Counted from the stretch's first letter, positions 1-8,064 are shown. The stretch is 64,000 nucleotides of DNA from Allolucifera butyrica (GCF_900476375.1 NZ_UPPP01000063.1:1-64000); one strand, 5' to 3'. Numbers and translations are program-made. The notes: generated by a model from the sequence alone, not told the origin.

Positions 1-1199
1 GGGAGATTTTTTGCCAGAGCAATCGGGACCGGCACGTAACCGCGGCTGCGCCGCAACAGATAAGGTTCTCCCTGGAAGACGGCAGTTACGGAATCATCGA
101 CCCGCCGGTAAATAGGGCGATTGTGGATGAGAAAATAGTCGGCAATGGGCTTAAGGCGATCCAAGGCATCTTCGTCTTCGTACGCAATGGGTTCATCACT
201 GACATTGCCGCTGGTCATGACCCATATGTCGGGCGGGTCGAGGAGAAGGGCATGGACAGGCATGTAAGGAAGCAGAATCCCGATGCGGGGATTACCGGGC
301 GCTACACTCGGCGCCAGAGCGTATTGCCGGCTTTTCCGTAGGAGAACAATAGGGCGGACCGGTCCTGTGAGGAGCTTGGCCTCACTGTCGCTGATTTCGC
401 AGTGCAATTTGGCCGTTACCAGGCTGGCGCACAGAGCGGCGAAAGGCTTATCTTTCCGGATTTTACGGCTGCGCAGGAGCGTGACCGCTTTCTCGCTCCG
501 GGCGTCACAGGCCAGATGATAACCACCCAGGCCCTTAACGGCCAGAATATGGCCCTCTTGAACCAAGCGGCGGGCTGCTTCAAAAAGCCCGGCCGTTCCG
601 GAAAAACTTATTTCTTCGCCGGTGCGGGACAGCAGGCGATAATGGGGCCCGCAGGCCGGACAGGCGTTAGGCTGAGCATGAAAGCGGCGATTGGCCGGGT
701 TTTCATATTCCTGCCTGCATTCCGGGCACATGGGAAAAGAGGACATAGTGGTGAACGGCCGGTCGTAAGGTGTCCGGGTAATGATACTATACCGGGGACC
801 GCAGTTGGTACAATTGGTGAAGGGATAACGGTAGCGGCGGTCGGCAGGATTGCCGGCTTCCCGCCAGCAATCGGGACAAGTGGCGATATCAGGGGAAATA
901 AGGGGGGACTGTCCGGAGCCGGCCACACTTTCCCGGATACGGAACGTGAGTTCGTTCTCCGGGGGGATTGACTCAATCTTTATAGTTTGTATACGGGAAA
1001 GGGCCGGCTTCTCGTCCTGTACCGCAGCCAGAAACGTATCAATCACCGCTGCCTCTCCTTCTACTTCCAATTGGACGCCACTGCCGTTATTTAGAATCCA
1101 GCCACCCAGACCATGCCGGACGGCAAGACGGTAGATGAACGGGCGGAAGCCCACACCCTGTACAATGCCGGTCATATAAATGCGCAGGCGAATCATCAT
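1..1199 (-). CDS. hypF: Carbamoyltransferase HypF, N-terminal part (runs off the left edge)
   Basis: HypF makes the thiocarbamate that HypE turns into the cyanide ligands of [NiFe]-hydrogenase. About 400 N-terminal residues are visible. The order is an acylphosphatase domain (residues 1-90, GIVQGVGFRPF), then a zinc-finger region with CPDC, CTNCG, CPEC and CPACG pairs, then a YrdC-like domain (LAVKGLGGYHLACDA, with KDKPFAAL). The Kae1-like C-terminal carbamoyltransferase domain lies outside the window. The ATG at 1199 (or the next codon, also ATG) follows GGAGGA with good spacing. No other hyp gene is visible here. The family call is firm; completeness cannot be judged. Confidence 0.95.
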   Translation of the reverse strand, partial: MMIRLRIYMTGIVQGVGFRPFIYRLAVRHGLGGWILNNGSGVQLEVEGEAAVIDTFLAAVQDEKPALSRIQTIKIESIPPENELTFRIRESVAGSGQSPLISPDIATCPDCWREAGNPADRRYRYPFTNCTNCGPRYSIITRTPYDRPFTTMSSFPMCPECRQEYENPANRRFHAQPNACPACGPHYRLLSRTGEEISFSGTAGLFEAARRLVQEGHILAVKGLGGYHLACDARSEKAVTLLRSRKIRKDKPFAALCASLVTAKLHCEISDSEAKLLTGPVRPIVLLRKSRQYALAPSVAPGNPRIGILLPYMPVHALLLDPPDIWVMTSGNVSDEPIAYEDEDALDRLKPIADYFLIHNRPIYRRVDDSVTAVFQGEPYLLRRSRGYVPVPIALAKNL

Positions 1200-1285
1200 A
1201 GCCGTATCCTCCGCTGTGAGGTTATTTTGCAGGCAAAAATTTATTTATATATGGTATATTATACTACTCGTTTAGTCTGGTGTAA

Positions 1286-1336
1286 AAAATGAGGGCTGCC
1301 TCAAACAGGTTGATAAACCTATTTTGAGACAGCCCC
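1286..1336 (-). terminator. Rho-independent terminator after the 3D-domain gene
   Basis: A long hairpin (GGGCTGTCTCAAAATAGG paired with the arm ending in GAGGCAGCCC) is followed on the minus strand by a run of six T. It lies between the 3D-domain gene and hypF, so hypF probably has its own promoter. Confidence 0.75.
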
Positions 1337-1397
1337 TGACTGAAAAGATATATGGTATATGGAGACTCAGTCAATATCGTGTCCTTTCGGGACATGA

Positions 1398-1844
1398 TCA
1401 GGCCCACTGTTTTGATAGTGACCCTAATTTAACTACATAAACTTTAACATGTTGAATACCGAAATCGTATGCTTCTGCCTCCGTGCTTTTGGCAATGTCG
1501 ATCCGGTCGCCCTTAATAGCGCCGCCGGTATCTTCGGCTGTCGCATGAATTCCGTGCCCGTCCGGGAACTCGATATATACCTTGGAACCCAGCGGAATGA
1601 CCCGCGGGTCTACGGCAATGACCCCCGGACGAATCTTTGTGCCTAGATAGGTCAGGTCGCCCCACTGATCGTTGTCGTGAGGACCCGGTGCATAGGCGGT
1701 TGCTATTATATTGAGAGAATATTGGTACTTTTGCGGCGCATGCGATTCCGTTTTTACTTTGGCAGCAGCGAAAGTTGCCGGTACAGACATACCAAACAGC
1801 ACAACGAAAAGAGCCAAAAGCAAAGTTGCCTTTAGAAGTTTCAT
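1398..1844 (-). CDS. Exported 3D-domain protein (cell-wall lytic transglycosylase-like)
   Basis: 148 residues. An N-terminal signal peptide (about residues 1-26, ending TFAAA) precedes a 3D domain named for its three conserved aspartates. Visible motifs are ATAYAPGP, GVIAVDPRVIPLGSKVYIE and AEDTGGAIKGDRIDI. The domain has the MltA/RlpA-type double-psi barrel, so a peptidoglycan-cleaving or wall-remodelling role is likely, though it has no LysM or G5 partner domain. The ATG follows GGGAGG. A c-di-AMP riboswitch sits directly upstream, which is typical for wall-hydrolase genes in Firmicutes. Confidence 0.88.
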   Translation of the reverse strand: MKLLKATLLLALFVVLFGMSVPATFAAAKVKTESHAPQKYQYSLNIIATAYAPGPHDNDQWGDLTYLGTKIRPGVIAVDPRVIPLGSKVYIEFPDGHGIHATAEDTGGAIKGDRIDIAKSTEAEAYDFGIQHVKVYVVKLGSLSKQWA

Positions 1845-1861
1845 GTGATACCTCCCTTTCT

Positions 1862-1967
1862 AAGCCTGCGGGGTTAGCTGACGGATTCGGGATAAGGGAG
1901 TCCCTACCGCTGTAAAGCGGATTCACCCCAAAAATGGTTTCCCCGTGTTCTATCGAACTTCGGCTTG
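1862..1967 (-). ncRNA. c-di-AMP riboswitch (ydaO/yuaA class)
   Basis: On the minus strand, reading toward the 3D-domain gene, the conserved ydaO blocks occur in order: AAGCCGAAG, ACGGGGAAACCA, TTTGGGGTGAATCC, a small variable hairpin, AGGGACTCCCTTATCCCGAA, then CCGTCAGCTAACCCCGCAGG closing with GGCTT, which pairs with the first AAGCC (P1). Only about 17 nt separate P1 from the start codon, leaving no room for a separate terminator. Control is therefore probably at translation or by a long-range structure (inference). Confidence 0.93.
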
Positions 1968-2133
1968 TCCTATATGCTAACATAGGAGGAGTGTCTGATT
2001 CAAATGGAAATTAGGCGATATCAGAGAATGGTGACTTGAAATGAATTGTTTTTATATATTTATATAACGAAAAAGTATATCATCGTCCGGTTTGCTTATA
2101 TATACTCATTATCGGCCCTGCTAACAGAATAAA

Positions 2134-2161
2134 ATGCCGGCAGGATTACTTGCCTGCCGGC
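2134..2161 (-). terminator. Terminator after the two small hydrophilic genes
   Basis: GCCGGCAGG and CCTGCCGGC form a 9-bp GC stem around a 9-nt loop. On the minus strand it is followed by a T-rich stretch (ATTTTATTCTG). Confidence 0.6.
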
Positions 2162-2217
2162 CCAATCAGAGAAGTAAATACTGTTTATGTAACTTGGATT
2201 AAACCTTTCTCTTGCGA

Positions 2218-2379
2218 TTATTTTGGTTTGGGAACCGGGGTTACCGGTTTTTCGCCGGGAAATTGGATGGATGCCTGTTTCGCATTGTTTTTACCGCCGT
2301 AGGGTCCGGGACGGTTTTGTTTTACGTTACCTGCCGGCCCGTGGGCGGATTGGGTGTTTTCATCATATACATTTCCCAT
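2218..2379 (-). CDS. Small hydrophilic Pro/Gly/Asn/Lys-rich protein (53 aa)
   Basis: I do not recognise a family. The 53-residue product is very hydrophilic, has no membrane segment, and is rich in Gly, Asn, Lys and Pro, ending PVTPVPKPK. The ATG at 2379 has a strong GGGAGGT site seven bases upstream, which favours it over an earlier in-frame ATG. It lies 41 nt downstream of another small gene of similar composition. The composition recalls the minor small acid-soluble spore proteins (SspN, SspO, SspP), but this is composition only, with no aligned motif. Function unknown. Confidence 0.6.
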   Translation of the reverse strand: MGNVYDENTQSAHGPAGNVKQNRPGPYGGKNNAKQASIQFPGEKPVTPVPKPK

Positions 2380-2420
2380 ACTAAATACCTCCCGCTTAAA
2401 CGCCGTCATAACCGGCACCG

Positions 2421-2528
2421 CTATTTGGATTTGTTGCCTGATGGTTTGCCGGATGTCTGCCTGGTCTGATCCGAACCGGCTTTTTTATTAGTGGAATTTT
2501 GGCCGCCCGGTAGATCTTTAAATCCCAT
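2421..2528 (-). CDS. Small hydrophilic Lys/Gly/Ser-rich protein (35 aa)
   Basis: A short reading frame starting MGFKDLPGGQ and ending SGKPSGNKSK. It has a near-perfect ribosome-binding site (GGAGGTGAT, then ATG after suitable spacing). It contains no hydrophobic segment and many Lys, Gly, Ser, Asn and Gln residues, like small spore proteins of the SspN/SspP kind (compositional resemblance only). It is the first gene of a probable two-gene unit with the 53-residue gene downstream. The strong translation signal is the main reason to believe it is real. Confidence 0.55.
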   Translation of the reverse strand: MGFKDLPGGQNSTNKKAGSDQTRQTSGKPSGNKSK

Positions 2529-2611
2529 AACAATCACCTCCGGACCTAGTTTTCCCAAAATTATGCATAAAATCCTACTTGTTTAAAAAATTAATGATTA
2601 GAAGATCAATA

Positions 2612-2653
2612 AAAAGATCCGGACCTTGCCGCGGCAAGGTTCGGATCTTTTGA
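2612..2653. terminator. Bidirectional terminator
   Basis: A near-perfect palindrome of about 20 bp per arm: AAAAAGATCCGGACCTTGCC, then GC, then its complement ending in ATCTTTT. It terminates the DUF2680 gene (minus strand) and could act in both directions. Confidence 0.8.
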
Positions 2654-2739
2654 AATGCTCTAGTAGAAAAGCGGTGGCAGCGCGGGTTTTTCCGGGCACT
2701 GGGTCCTGCACCATGAGCCCACTGCGTCAGCGGTCTTTC

Positions 2740-3168
2740 TCACTGGCCGTCGGCATCCTGCCCCCGCCACATCATACCGGGGCCATAGCCTCTGCCGTAT
2801 CCCGGGCCATAGCCGGGACCGCCGCAGAATGTGCCGCCGCCAGAGTAGCCCATCATCCCGGGGCCGTAACCATAACCGTTATCCAGGCGCTCCTGCATCC
2901 AATTCGTCCACTGGTCGGCCTGAGACTGGGTCAGGTAGCCGAAGGCTACTTGTTTTTGCATCAGCTGTTTTTGCAATTCAAACATTTGCCGCTGCAAATC
3001 GTTCATCTGCTTGTAGAGCGGAGCCAATTCCTGCTTTTGTTGTTCCGTGAATTGGGGGTAGTTATAGGCAGCCGGCCGGTTGAAGGATGTGGCTGCCGCG
3101 CTGACGATCGAACCGGCAAACGCCAGTACCAGAAGAGCCGCCACAATCAGGAAAGCTGTTTTTTTCAT
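2740..3168 (-). CDS. Exported DUF2680-type protein with Gly/Tyr/Met-rich tail
   Basis: 142 residues. The signal peptide (about 1-24, KKTAFLIVAALLVLAFAGS) is followed by a predicted helical region rich in Gln and Glu (FTEQQKQELAPLYKQMNDLQ) and by YLTQSQADQW, a motif resembling the LTxxQ repeats of CpxP/Spy-like periplasmic proteins. The C-terminus is low-complexity GYGPGMMGY and GPGMMW. DUF2680 has no established function. The ATG at 3168 follows GAGGAG. It lies just downstream of the sensor kinase gene on the same strand but has its own promoter with response-regulator-like boxes, so it is a candidate target of that system. Confidence 0.75.
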   Translation of the reverse strand: MKKTAFLIVAALLVLAFAGSIVSAAATSFNRPAAYNYPQFTEQQKQELAPLYKQMNDLQRQMFELQKQLMQKQVAFGYLTQSQADQWTNWMQERLDNGYGYGPGMMGYSGGGTFCGGPGYGPGYGRGYGPGMMWRGQDADGQ

Positions 3169-3210
3169 ACGAATCACTCCTCATACTTCGTAAAGTTTTT
3201 CTTTACGTTT

Positions 3211-3264
3211 AGTATAGCCGGGAAATGGGGCAAGAGTATGAAAAAAGTGTGAAAAAAATGTGAA
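3211..3264 (-). promoter_or_regulatory. Predicted response-regulator promoter: three phased TTCACA boxes plus -10
   Basis: On the minus strand, TTCACA, TTCACA and TTCATA occur with exactly 5-nt spacers (11-bp period) at 3264-3237. Then come 20 nt and a TATACT -10 (3216-3211), followed by the DUF2680 gene. The geometry matches OmpR/PhoP-family activator sites and equals that of the Pho boxes seen elsewhere in this window. The bound regulator is inferred to be the one encoded at 4785-5477. Confidence 0.6.
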
Positions 3265-3291
3265 ATAAAAAAATTAAAAGTTGGGCGGCTT

Positions 3292-4788
3292 CTATTCCGG
3301 CGAAGCAACCGGAAACGTGAAGGTAAAGGTGGTTCCCTGACCGGCTTGACTTTCGACCTTGGCCTGGGCGTGGTGAAGATCAACGATTTGCCGGGCTATG
3401 GCCAGGCCAAGACCGGTGCCCTTATTGGTACGGCTGTGGGATTTATCCACCTTATAGAAACGTTCCCAAATAAGCGGTAAGTCCTCAGCCGGAATTCCCG
3501 CGCCCGTATCGGTGACCTGGAGTATGACCCTGTCCCCGTCACGCAAGGTATTTACCGTGATAGAGCCGTCTGCCGGCGTATATTTGAGGGCATTGTCCAG
3601 AATAATTAACAGGAGTTGGGTAAGGCGGTCGCCATTGCCATAAATGGGGGGAATGGCTGGTGCAGTATGCGCCGACAGGTTGATTTGTTTTTCCCCCGCC
3701 TGCTGTTTCAGCATCGCAACAACACTTGCCGCCACTTGTTCGAGAGGGATTTTTTCCTGATCGTTCATGGCTGCTGCGGATTGCAGCCGGCTTAGATCAA
3801 GCAAATCGTGAATCAGGCGTTCTAAACGTTCGGTCTCGCTGCGGATGAGCAGATGATATTTTTCTGCCAGACCGGGATTATCGACGGTACCGTCGAGTAA
3901 GGCCTCATTATAACCATGAATGACGGTCAGCGGCGTACGGAGTTCATGGGAGACATTGGCCACAAAGTCGCGGCGCAGTTTATCTGTTTTTTCCAGTTCA
4001 GCAATATATTTAGCCAGATCCTGGGCCAGCGAATTCAGTGCCAGTCCGAGACGCCCTATTTCGTCCCGGTTTTTTACCGGAACAAAAGTGCTGTAATTTC
4101 CCTGGGCCATGGCTTCGGCCGTTTTTTGCATTTCTTTCAGCGGTTCTACGACATGGCGTGTCAGCCGGCTGACGACGAGCAGGGCCAGTACCAGTGCGAT
4201 CAACCCGGTGCCGCCAATATAGAGATAAATGCGCTGTAGGAATTGATTGATACTGCGGACCGGAGTTTGCAGGACAACTGCTTCTTTAATCTGATCTCCG
4301 GACTTGACCGGTATGGCAACCATGAGCATTTTTTCACCATAGTAGGGGTGCTCGTAGGTTCCTGTCCAGATTTTACCATTGAAAACTGCCGCCAACTGCC
4401 TGCCGGGAAGTTGGCGGCCGAATGGCTGCATCATCGCAGATCTTCCCATTCCCATGTGGCTTTGCATCATTGGCATCTGCATGCCGTAATGCATTCCGGG
4501 CGTTGACATGGCAACAAGCTGGCGGTCCTTATTGATAATCCAGATCCGGGCATTGAGAAGGTCGTCCATTTGATTGATATATTCGTTTATGCCATTAAAA
4601 TTGCCCGACTTTTCCAGAACGGCGACAGCACGGGAAAGTTCCGTCCCTTTATTGATCAGTTCCTGTTGTCTGGTGCTTAAGACCTGATCTTTGAAAACCA
4701 TCGATACACCGAATAAAACACCGGCGAGAGTGACGAGAATAACCAGCATAAAACTGAATAACAGTCTAAGTCGCAGCGAATGTTTCAT
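3292..4788 (-). CDS. Sensor histidine kinase with Met/His-rich extracytoplasmic domain
   Basis: 498 residues. TM1 (about 7-32), an extracytoplasmic sensor (33-180), TM2 (about 190-212) and HAMP (about 213-265) are followed by HisKA with H-box FVANVSHELRTPLT, then HATPase with the N-box IILDNALKYTP and G-boxes DTGAGIP and GTGLGLAIA. Residues 94-120 of the sensor are packed with Met and His (about ten Met and two His), a pattern typical of Cu(I)/Ag(I)-binding segments. The start codon overlaps the regulator stop by 4 nt (ATGA), so the two are translationally coupled. Metal sensing is inference. Confidence 0.92.
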   Translation of the reverse strand: MKHSLRLRLLFSFMLVILVTLAGVLFGVSMVFKDQVLSTRQQELINKGTELSRAVAVLEKSGNFNGINEYINQMDDLLNARIWIINKDRQLVAMSTPGMHYGMQMPMMQSHMGMGRSAMMQPFGRQLPGRQLAAVFNGKIWTGTYEHPYYGEKMLMVAIPVKSGDQIKEAVVLQTPVRSINQFLQRIYLYIGGTGLIALVLALLVVSRLTRHVVEPLKEMQKTAEAMAQGNYSTFVPVKNRDEIGRLGLALNSLAQDLAKYIAELEKTDKLRRDFVANVSHELRTPLTVIHGYNEALLDGTVDNPGLAEKYHLLIRSETERLERLIHDLLDLSRLQSAAAMNDQEKIPLEQVAASVVAMLKQQAGEKQINLSAHTAPAIPPIYGNGDRLTQLLLIILDNALKYTPADGSITVNTLRDGDRVILQVTDTGAGIPAEDLPLIWERFYKVDKSHSRTNKGTGLGLAIARQIVDLHHAQAKVESQAGQGTTFTFTFPVASPE

Positions 4789-5477
4789 TGCCGCACCTCA
4801 AACCGGTAACCGACCCCCCAAACGGTCTGGATATCCCAGGGGGTCGTATCTTTAGCTCCTAATTTTTGTCGCAGCCGCTTAATATGGCTATCGACAGTCC
4901 GCGTTTCCCCGCAATAGGTATAACCCCATACCTTCTCCAGCAAGAGCTCGCGGCTAAAGGTCCGGCCCGGGTGGGAAGCCAGACACCACAACAGTTCCAT
5001 TTCTTTGCCCGTAAGCGGCACAACCCGGCCTGCTACATTGATGGAATGCTCGCTGCAATTGATTTCCAGATCGCGAAAGTGTAAGACTTCCGCTTTGAGA
5101 AAATCCCCATCCGATACACGGCGCAGGACGGCATTGACCCGGGCGACAACTTCCCGTGGGTTAAAGGGTTTGGTAATATAATCATCGGCTCCCAGTTCCA
5201 GGCCCAGAATGCGGTCTTCATCTTCCGCCCGGGCGGTCAGCATAATGATGGGGACCCGGGAGAATTTGCGGATTTGCCGGCAGACTTCAATTCCATCCAA
5301 TACCGGCAGCATAACATCCAGGATCACCATACCGGGCGCAGTCTGTTCAACTTTACGGATTGCCTCCACGCCGTCGGCCGCTTCTTCGACCGTAAACCCC
5401 TCTTTTTGGAAGTAAAGGGAAAGCAATTCCCGGATTTGTGCATCATCATCCACGATAAGGATCGTTTGCCCTGCCAT
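4785..5477 (-). CDS. OmpR-family response regulator
   Basis: 230 residues from the ATG at 5477, which follows AAGGAGG with 8-nt spacing and is preferred over an upstream in-frame start. The receiver domain shows the acidic pair (IVDDDAQIRELL), the phospho-acceptor Asp in VILDVMLPVLDG, Thr in IMLTAR and Lys in DYITKPF. A winged-helix domain follows (GKEMELLWCLASHPGRTFSRE, DSHIKRLRQKLG, VWGVGYRFE). It is the partner of the downstream kinase. A TATAAT -10 lies about 50 bp upstream. The target sites are probably the TTCACA boxes before the DUF2680 gene. Confidence 0.93.
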   Translation of the reverse strand: MAGQTILIVDDDAQIRELLSLYFQKEGFTVEEAADGVEAIRKVEQTAPGMVILDVMLPVLDGIEVCRQIRKFSRVPIIMLTARAEDEDRILGLELGADDYITKPFNPREVVARVNAVLRRVSDGDFLKAEVLHFRDLEINCSEHSINVAGRVVPLTGKEMELLWCLASHPGRTFSRELLLEKVWGYTYCGETRTVDSHIKRLRQKLGAKDTTPWDIQTVWGVGYRFEVRQ

Positions 5478-5564
5478 ACGGAGGACCTCCTTTCCGCCAG
5501 ACATTTCTTCTATTCTCCCTTATTATACAATAGAGGGACTCCCTTGCCCATATAAGCAAAAAAG

Positions 5565-5600
5565 GGAAAAGCCGTCAACAGACAGGTTGACGGCCGAAAA
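5565..5600 (-). terminator. Terminator after the sulfur-relay operon
   Basis: GCCGTCAAC and GTTGACGGC form a 9-bp stem just past the dsrE-like stop codon. On the minus strand the sequence continues into a T-rich run. Confidence 0.7.
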
Positions 5601-5610
5601 GAGACTGATT

Positions 5611-6081
5611 TTAGATAAATAAATTGACATTGGCTTCGTCGGCATGCCCCAAATAAGTAGCGACGCCGGCAAAATCAATTCCTTCAATTAATTCTTCCTT
5701 AGTAATGCCCATGACATCCATGGACATGGTGCAGGCGACAATATTTACGCCGAGAGCTTGCGCGCTCTGAATTAATTCGGGCAGAGTGTTGACATTTTTT
5801 TGTTTCATCATATGCTGCATCATCTTGGCTCCGAGCCCGCCGAAATTCATCTTTGACAATCCCAGCCGGCCGGCCCCGCGCGGCATCATCCAGCCGAACA
5901 TTTTTTCCAGAAACCCTTTTTTTACCGGGACCGATTCCTCTTTGCGCAAAACATTTAAGCCCCAAAAAGTAAAGAATAAAGTCACTTCATCGCCCATTGC
6001 CAGAGCTCCGTTGGCAATGATAAAAGCAGCCATTACCTTGTCAAGGTCATTGCTGAAAACAATAATTGTCTTTTTGGCCAC
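5611..6081 (-). CDS. DsrE/DsrF/DrsH-like sulfur-carrier family protein
   Basis: About 156 residues. A GTG start at 6081 is preferred because GAGGTGA lies just before it. The motifs KKTIIVFSNDLDKVMAAFIIA, VTLFFTFWGLN and NIVACTMSMDVMGI are typical of the DsrE/DrsH group, which binds sulfane sulfur on the Cys in ACTMSMD. The middle region has a long insertion with methionine pairs (GAKMMQHMMKQKN). It starts about 10 nt after tusA and lies in an operon with a CoA-disulfide reductase-rhodanese fusion, so it is likely a partner in persulfide transfer. The acceptor is unknown. Confidence 0.85.
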   Translation of the reverse strand: MAKKTIIVFSNDLDKVMAAFIIANGALAMGDEVTLFFTFWGLNVLRKEESVPVKKGFLEKMFGWMMPRGAGRLGLSKMNFGGLGAKMMQHMMKQKNVNTLPELIQSAQALGVNIVACTMSMDVMGITKEELIEGIDFAGVATYLGHADEANVNLFI

Positions 6082-6091
6082 ACTGCTCACC

Positions 6092-6316
6092 TCACCCTTT
6101 CTCAATTCTGGCGGTGATTACGTTGTCTTTTTCCTCTAAAGACAGCAGCGTATTGCCTGTTTTTTTGCACCAGGCGGCAACATCTTTTTTAAAGCCGTGG
6201 TCGGTTGCCTCAATCAGGACGGTATCTCCTGAAGCGGCTTGTTTTATCTGGGTAAACAACTGGACAATCGGTCCGGGGCATTGAAGGCCTTTGGCATTAA
6301 TTTTGAATTCAGCCAT
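6092..6316 (-). CDS. TusA-family sulfurtransferase
   Basis: 74 residues with the signature LQCPGPI, whose Cys carries the persulfide. The ATG at 6316 follows GGAGGAATC. TusA proteins relay sulfur from rhodaneses or cysteine desulfurases to DsrE-type carriers. Here it sits between the rhodanese fusion (25 nt upstream) and the DsrE-like gene (about 10 nt downstream). A second Cys (AAWCKKTGN) is present near residue 50. Confidence 0.92.
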   Translation of the reverse strand: MAEFKINAKGLQCPGPIVQLFTQIKQAASGDTVLIEATDHGFKKDVAAWCKKTGNTLLSLEEKDNVITARIEKG

Positions 6317-6341
6317 ACATTGATTCCTCCTTATTTTTAAA

Positions 6342-8000
6342 TTAAACCAGCGGCAGGGGATACCCGGCAATACCGCCGTCTAGAACAGTGATATCCTGAA
6401 TCCCTAGCTGTCTTAACAGCGGCTGCATCAGGTAGGCCCGTTTACCGACTTTACAGACGGCTATGACTGTTTTATTCCGGGGAATTTCCTGGGAACGGGC
6501 CGTTAATTCTCCCGCCGGAATATTGATCGCGCCGGGCAGCGACCCGATCATAAACTCCGGTTCGGTGCGTAAATCGAGGACAACCAGGGAAGGGTCCTGT
6601 AATCTTTCGGCCAGGGCCAGCGGTGAGATTCCCTTAAGTTTACCGTCCAATTTATTACGCATAACGTTGGCGGCCACAATGCTGGAACTCATAGCCATGG
6701 AAAAGGGCGGGGCATAGGCCAGATCCAGTTTGGCTACGTCATCGACAGTTGCGCCGAGGCTGATGGCGGTGGCAAAGATATCAATGGGTTTGTCAACTAC
6801 GCCTTCCCCGAAGATCTGTACACCGAGAATTTTGCGGCTGGTCCGGTTGGCAATCAACTTAGTGATAATATTCCGGTAACCGGGATAATAATGGGCTTTA
6901 TCATTGGCCGGCACCAGAACGGTCTCATAGTCGTACCCCTTCTGCCGGGCTTCCCGTTCGCTTAAACCGGTTTTACCGGCGGCAAAATCGAATAGTTTTA
7001 TGACTGTGGTTCCTAAAACGCCGGGAAAGGAATCCTGGCTGGCGTTGGTAATGTTGATGGCCGCGGTGCGCCCCGTTTTGTTGGCTGTGGATCCCATAGG
7101 AATCCAAGCCGGTTCGTTAGTAACCCGGTGCCGGGTTTCGGCACAATCTCCGACCGCATAAATATGGGAGACCGACGTTTCCTGGCACTCGTTAACCTGA
7201 ATCGCTCCGGTGGGACCGAGGGCTATGCCGGCTGTTTGCGCCAGGGCCACATTGGGGCGCACACCGATGGATAAAATAACAAGATCGGCAGGGAGACGGC
7301 GTTCCGATGTTTGCACATGGGTAACAGCCGTAGTCCCCTCGAAGGCGGTGACTTTTTCCCGGGTGTGGATGCTGATTTCATTTTCCTGGAGGTAATTTTC
7401 CAGGTGGAGGGCCACATCCCGGTCAAAATTAGGCAGGATGTGCGGCGCCGCTTCCACAACCGTCACGTTGATACCCTGTTGTTTCAGATTTTCCGCCACC
7501 TCCAGACCGATAAAGCCGCCACCGACAACTACAGCGTTTTGGGGGGAGCGGCTTTCGGCTGTTTGCCGGATCAGCACGGCATCTTCCACTTTGCGCACAG
7601 TGAAGATATTTCCCAGTTTAATTCCGGGCAGTGGCGGCACAACCGGCGAAGCACCGGTGGCGAGTACCAGCTGTTCGTAGGAAAAAAGTTGTTCCCGGCC
7701 GGTTTCCAGGTCGACTACCGTCACTGTCCGTTCCTGCGGATTAATGGCGGTAGCATGGTGCCGGGTGTAGACGTCGATATCGAATTCAGATTTTAAAGCG
7801 TCCGGAGTTTTCACCAATAATTCCTTTTGTTCGCCGATAATGCCGCCGATATAGTAGGGAAGGCCGCAGCCGGCATAGGAAATGTTGCGGTCATCGGTAA
7901 TAATGGACACACGAAGGCCCGGGTTTTCCCGTTTGGCTTTGGCGGCTGCCTTGGTTCCGGCAGCGACGCCGCCGACTACTAATACATCATAGTGCTGCAT
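6342..8000 (-). CDS. CoA-disulfide reductase / NADH-dependent persulfide reductase with rhodanese domain
   Basis: 552 residues. The N-terminal FAD site (VLVVGGVAAGTKAAA) and redox-active Cys45 in SYAGCGLPYY mark the CoADR family. An NAD-binding motif (AVVVGGGFIGLEVAENL) and a dimerisation domain follow. The last ~100 residues are a rhodanese (LVVLDLRTEPEF, active-site loop VCKVGKRA). Such fusions reduce CoA disulfide or CoA persulfide and polysulfides. The ATG is preceded by GAGGTG. It is the first gene of an operon with tusA and a dsrE-like gene, so sulfane sulfur may pass from the rhodanese to TusA to DsrE (inference). Confidence 0.92.
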   Translation of the reverse strand: MQHYDVLVVGGVAAGTKAAAKAKRENPGLRVSIITDDRNISYAGCGLPYYIGGIIGEQKELLVKTPDALKSEFDIDVYTRHHATAINPQERTVTVVDLETGREQLFSYEQLVLATGASPVVPPLPGIKLGNIFTVRKVEDAVLIRQTAESRSPQNAVVVGGGFIGLEVAENLKQQGINVTVVEAAPHILPNFDRDVALHLENYLQENEISIHTREKVTAFEGTTAVTHVQTSERRLPADLVILSIGVRPNVALAQTAGIALGPTGAIQVNECQETSVSHIYAVGDCAETRHRVTNEPAWIPMGSTANKTGRTAAINITNASQDSFPGVLGTTVIKLFDFAAGKTGLSEREARQKGYDYETVLVPANDKAHYYPGYRNIITKLIANRTSRKILGVQIFGEGVVDKPIDIFATAISLGATVDDVAKLDLAYAPPFSMAMSSSIVAANVMRNKLDGKLKGISPLALAERLQDPSLVVLDLRTEPEFMIGSLPGAINIPAGELTARSQEIPRNKTVIAVCKVGKRAYLMQPLLRQLGIQDITVLDGGIAGYPLPLV

Positions 8001-8043
8001 GGTAGTTTATTCACCTCGCATAGTAATGGAAATCCTGTCCATT

Positions 8044-8064
8044 CCTCCCCCTTGAGGGAGGGGG
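8044..8064 (-). promoter_or_regulatory. GC-rich hairpin at the predicted 5' end of the sulfur operon mRNA
   Basis: CCTCCC and GGGAGG (extendable through C/G runs) form a hairpin that starts within a few bases of the predicted transcription start. It may stabilise the 5' end or act as an operator; there is no direct evidence for either. Confidence 0.4.

Noticed and set aside
402-971. Long plus-strand reading frame (189 residues) opposite hypF
   Set aside because: Fully antisense to hypF, whose motifs are unmistakable; composition is Gly/Arg-rich as expected for a shadow frame and no ribosome site is seen.
1513-1983. Minus-strand frame of 156 residues overlapping the 3D-domain gene
   Set aside because: Different frame from the clear 3D-domain protein and extends across the c-di-AMP riboswitch.
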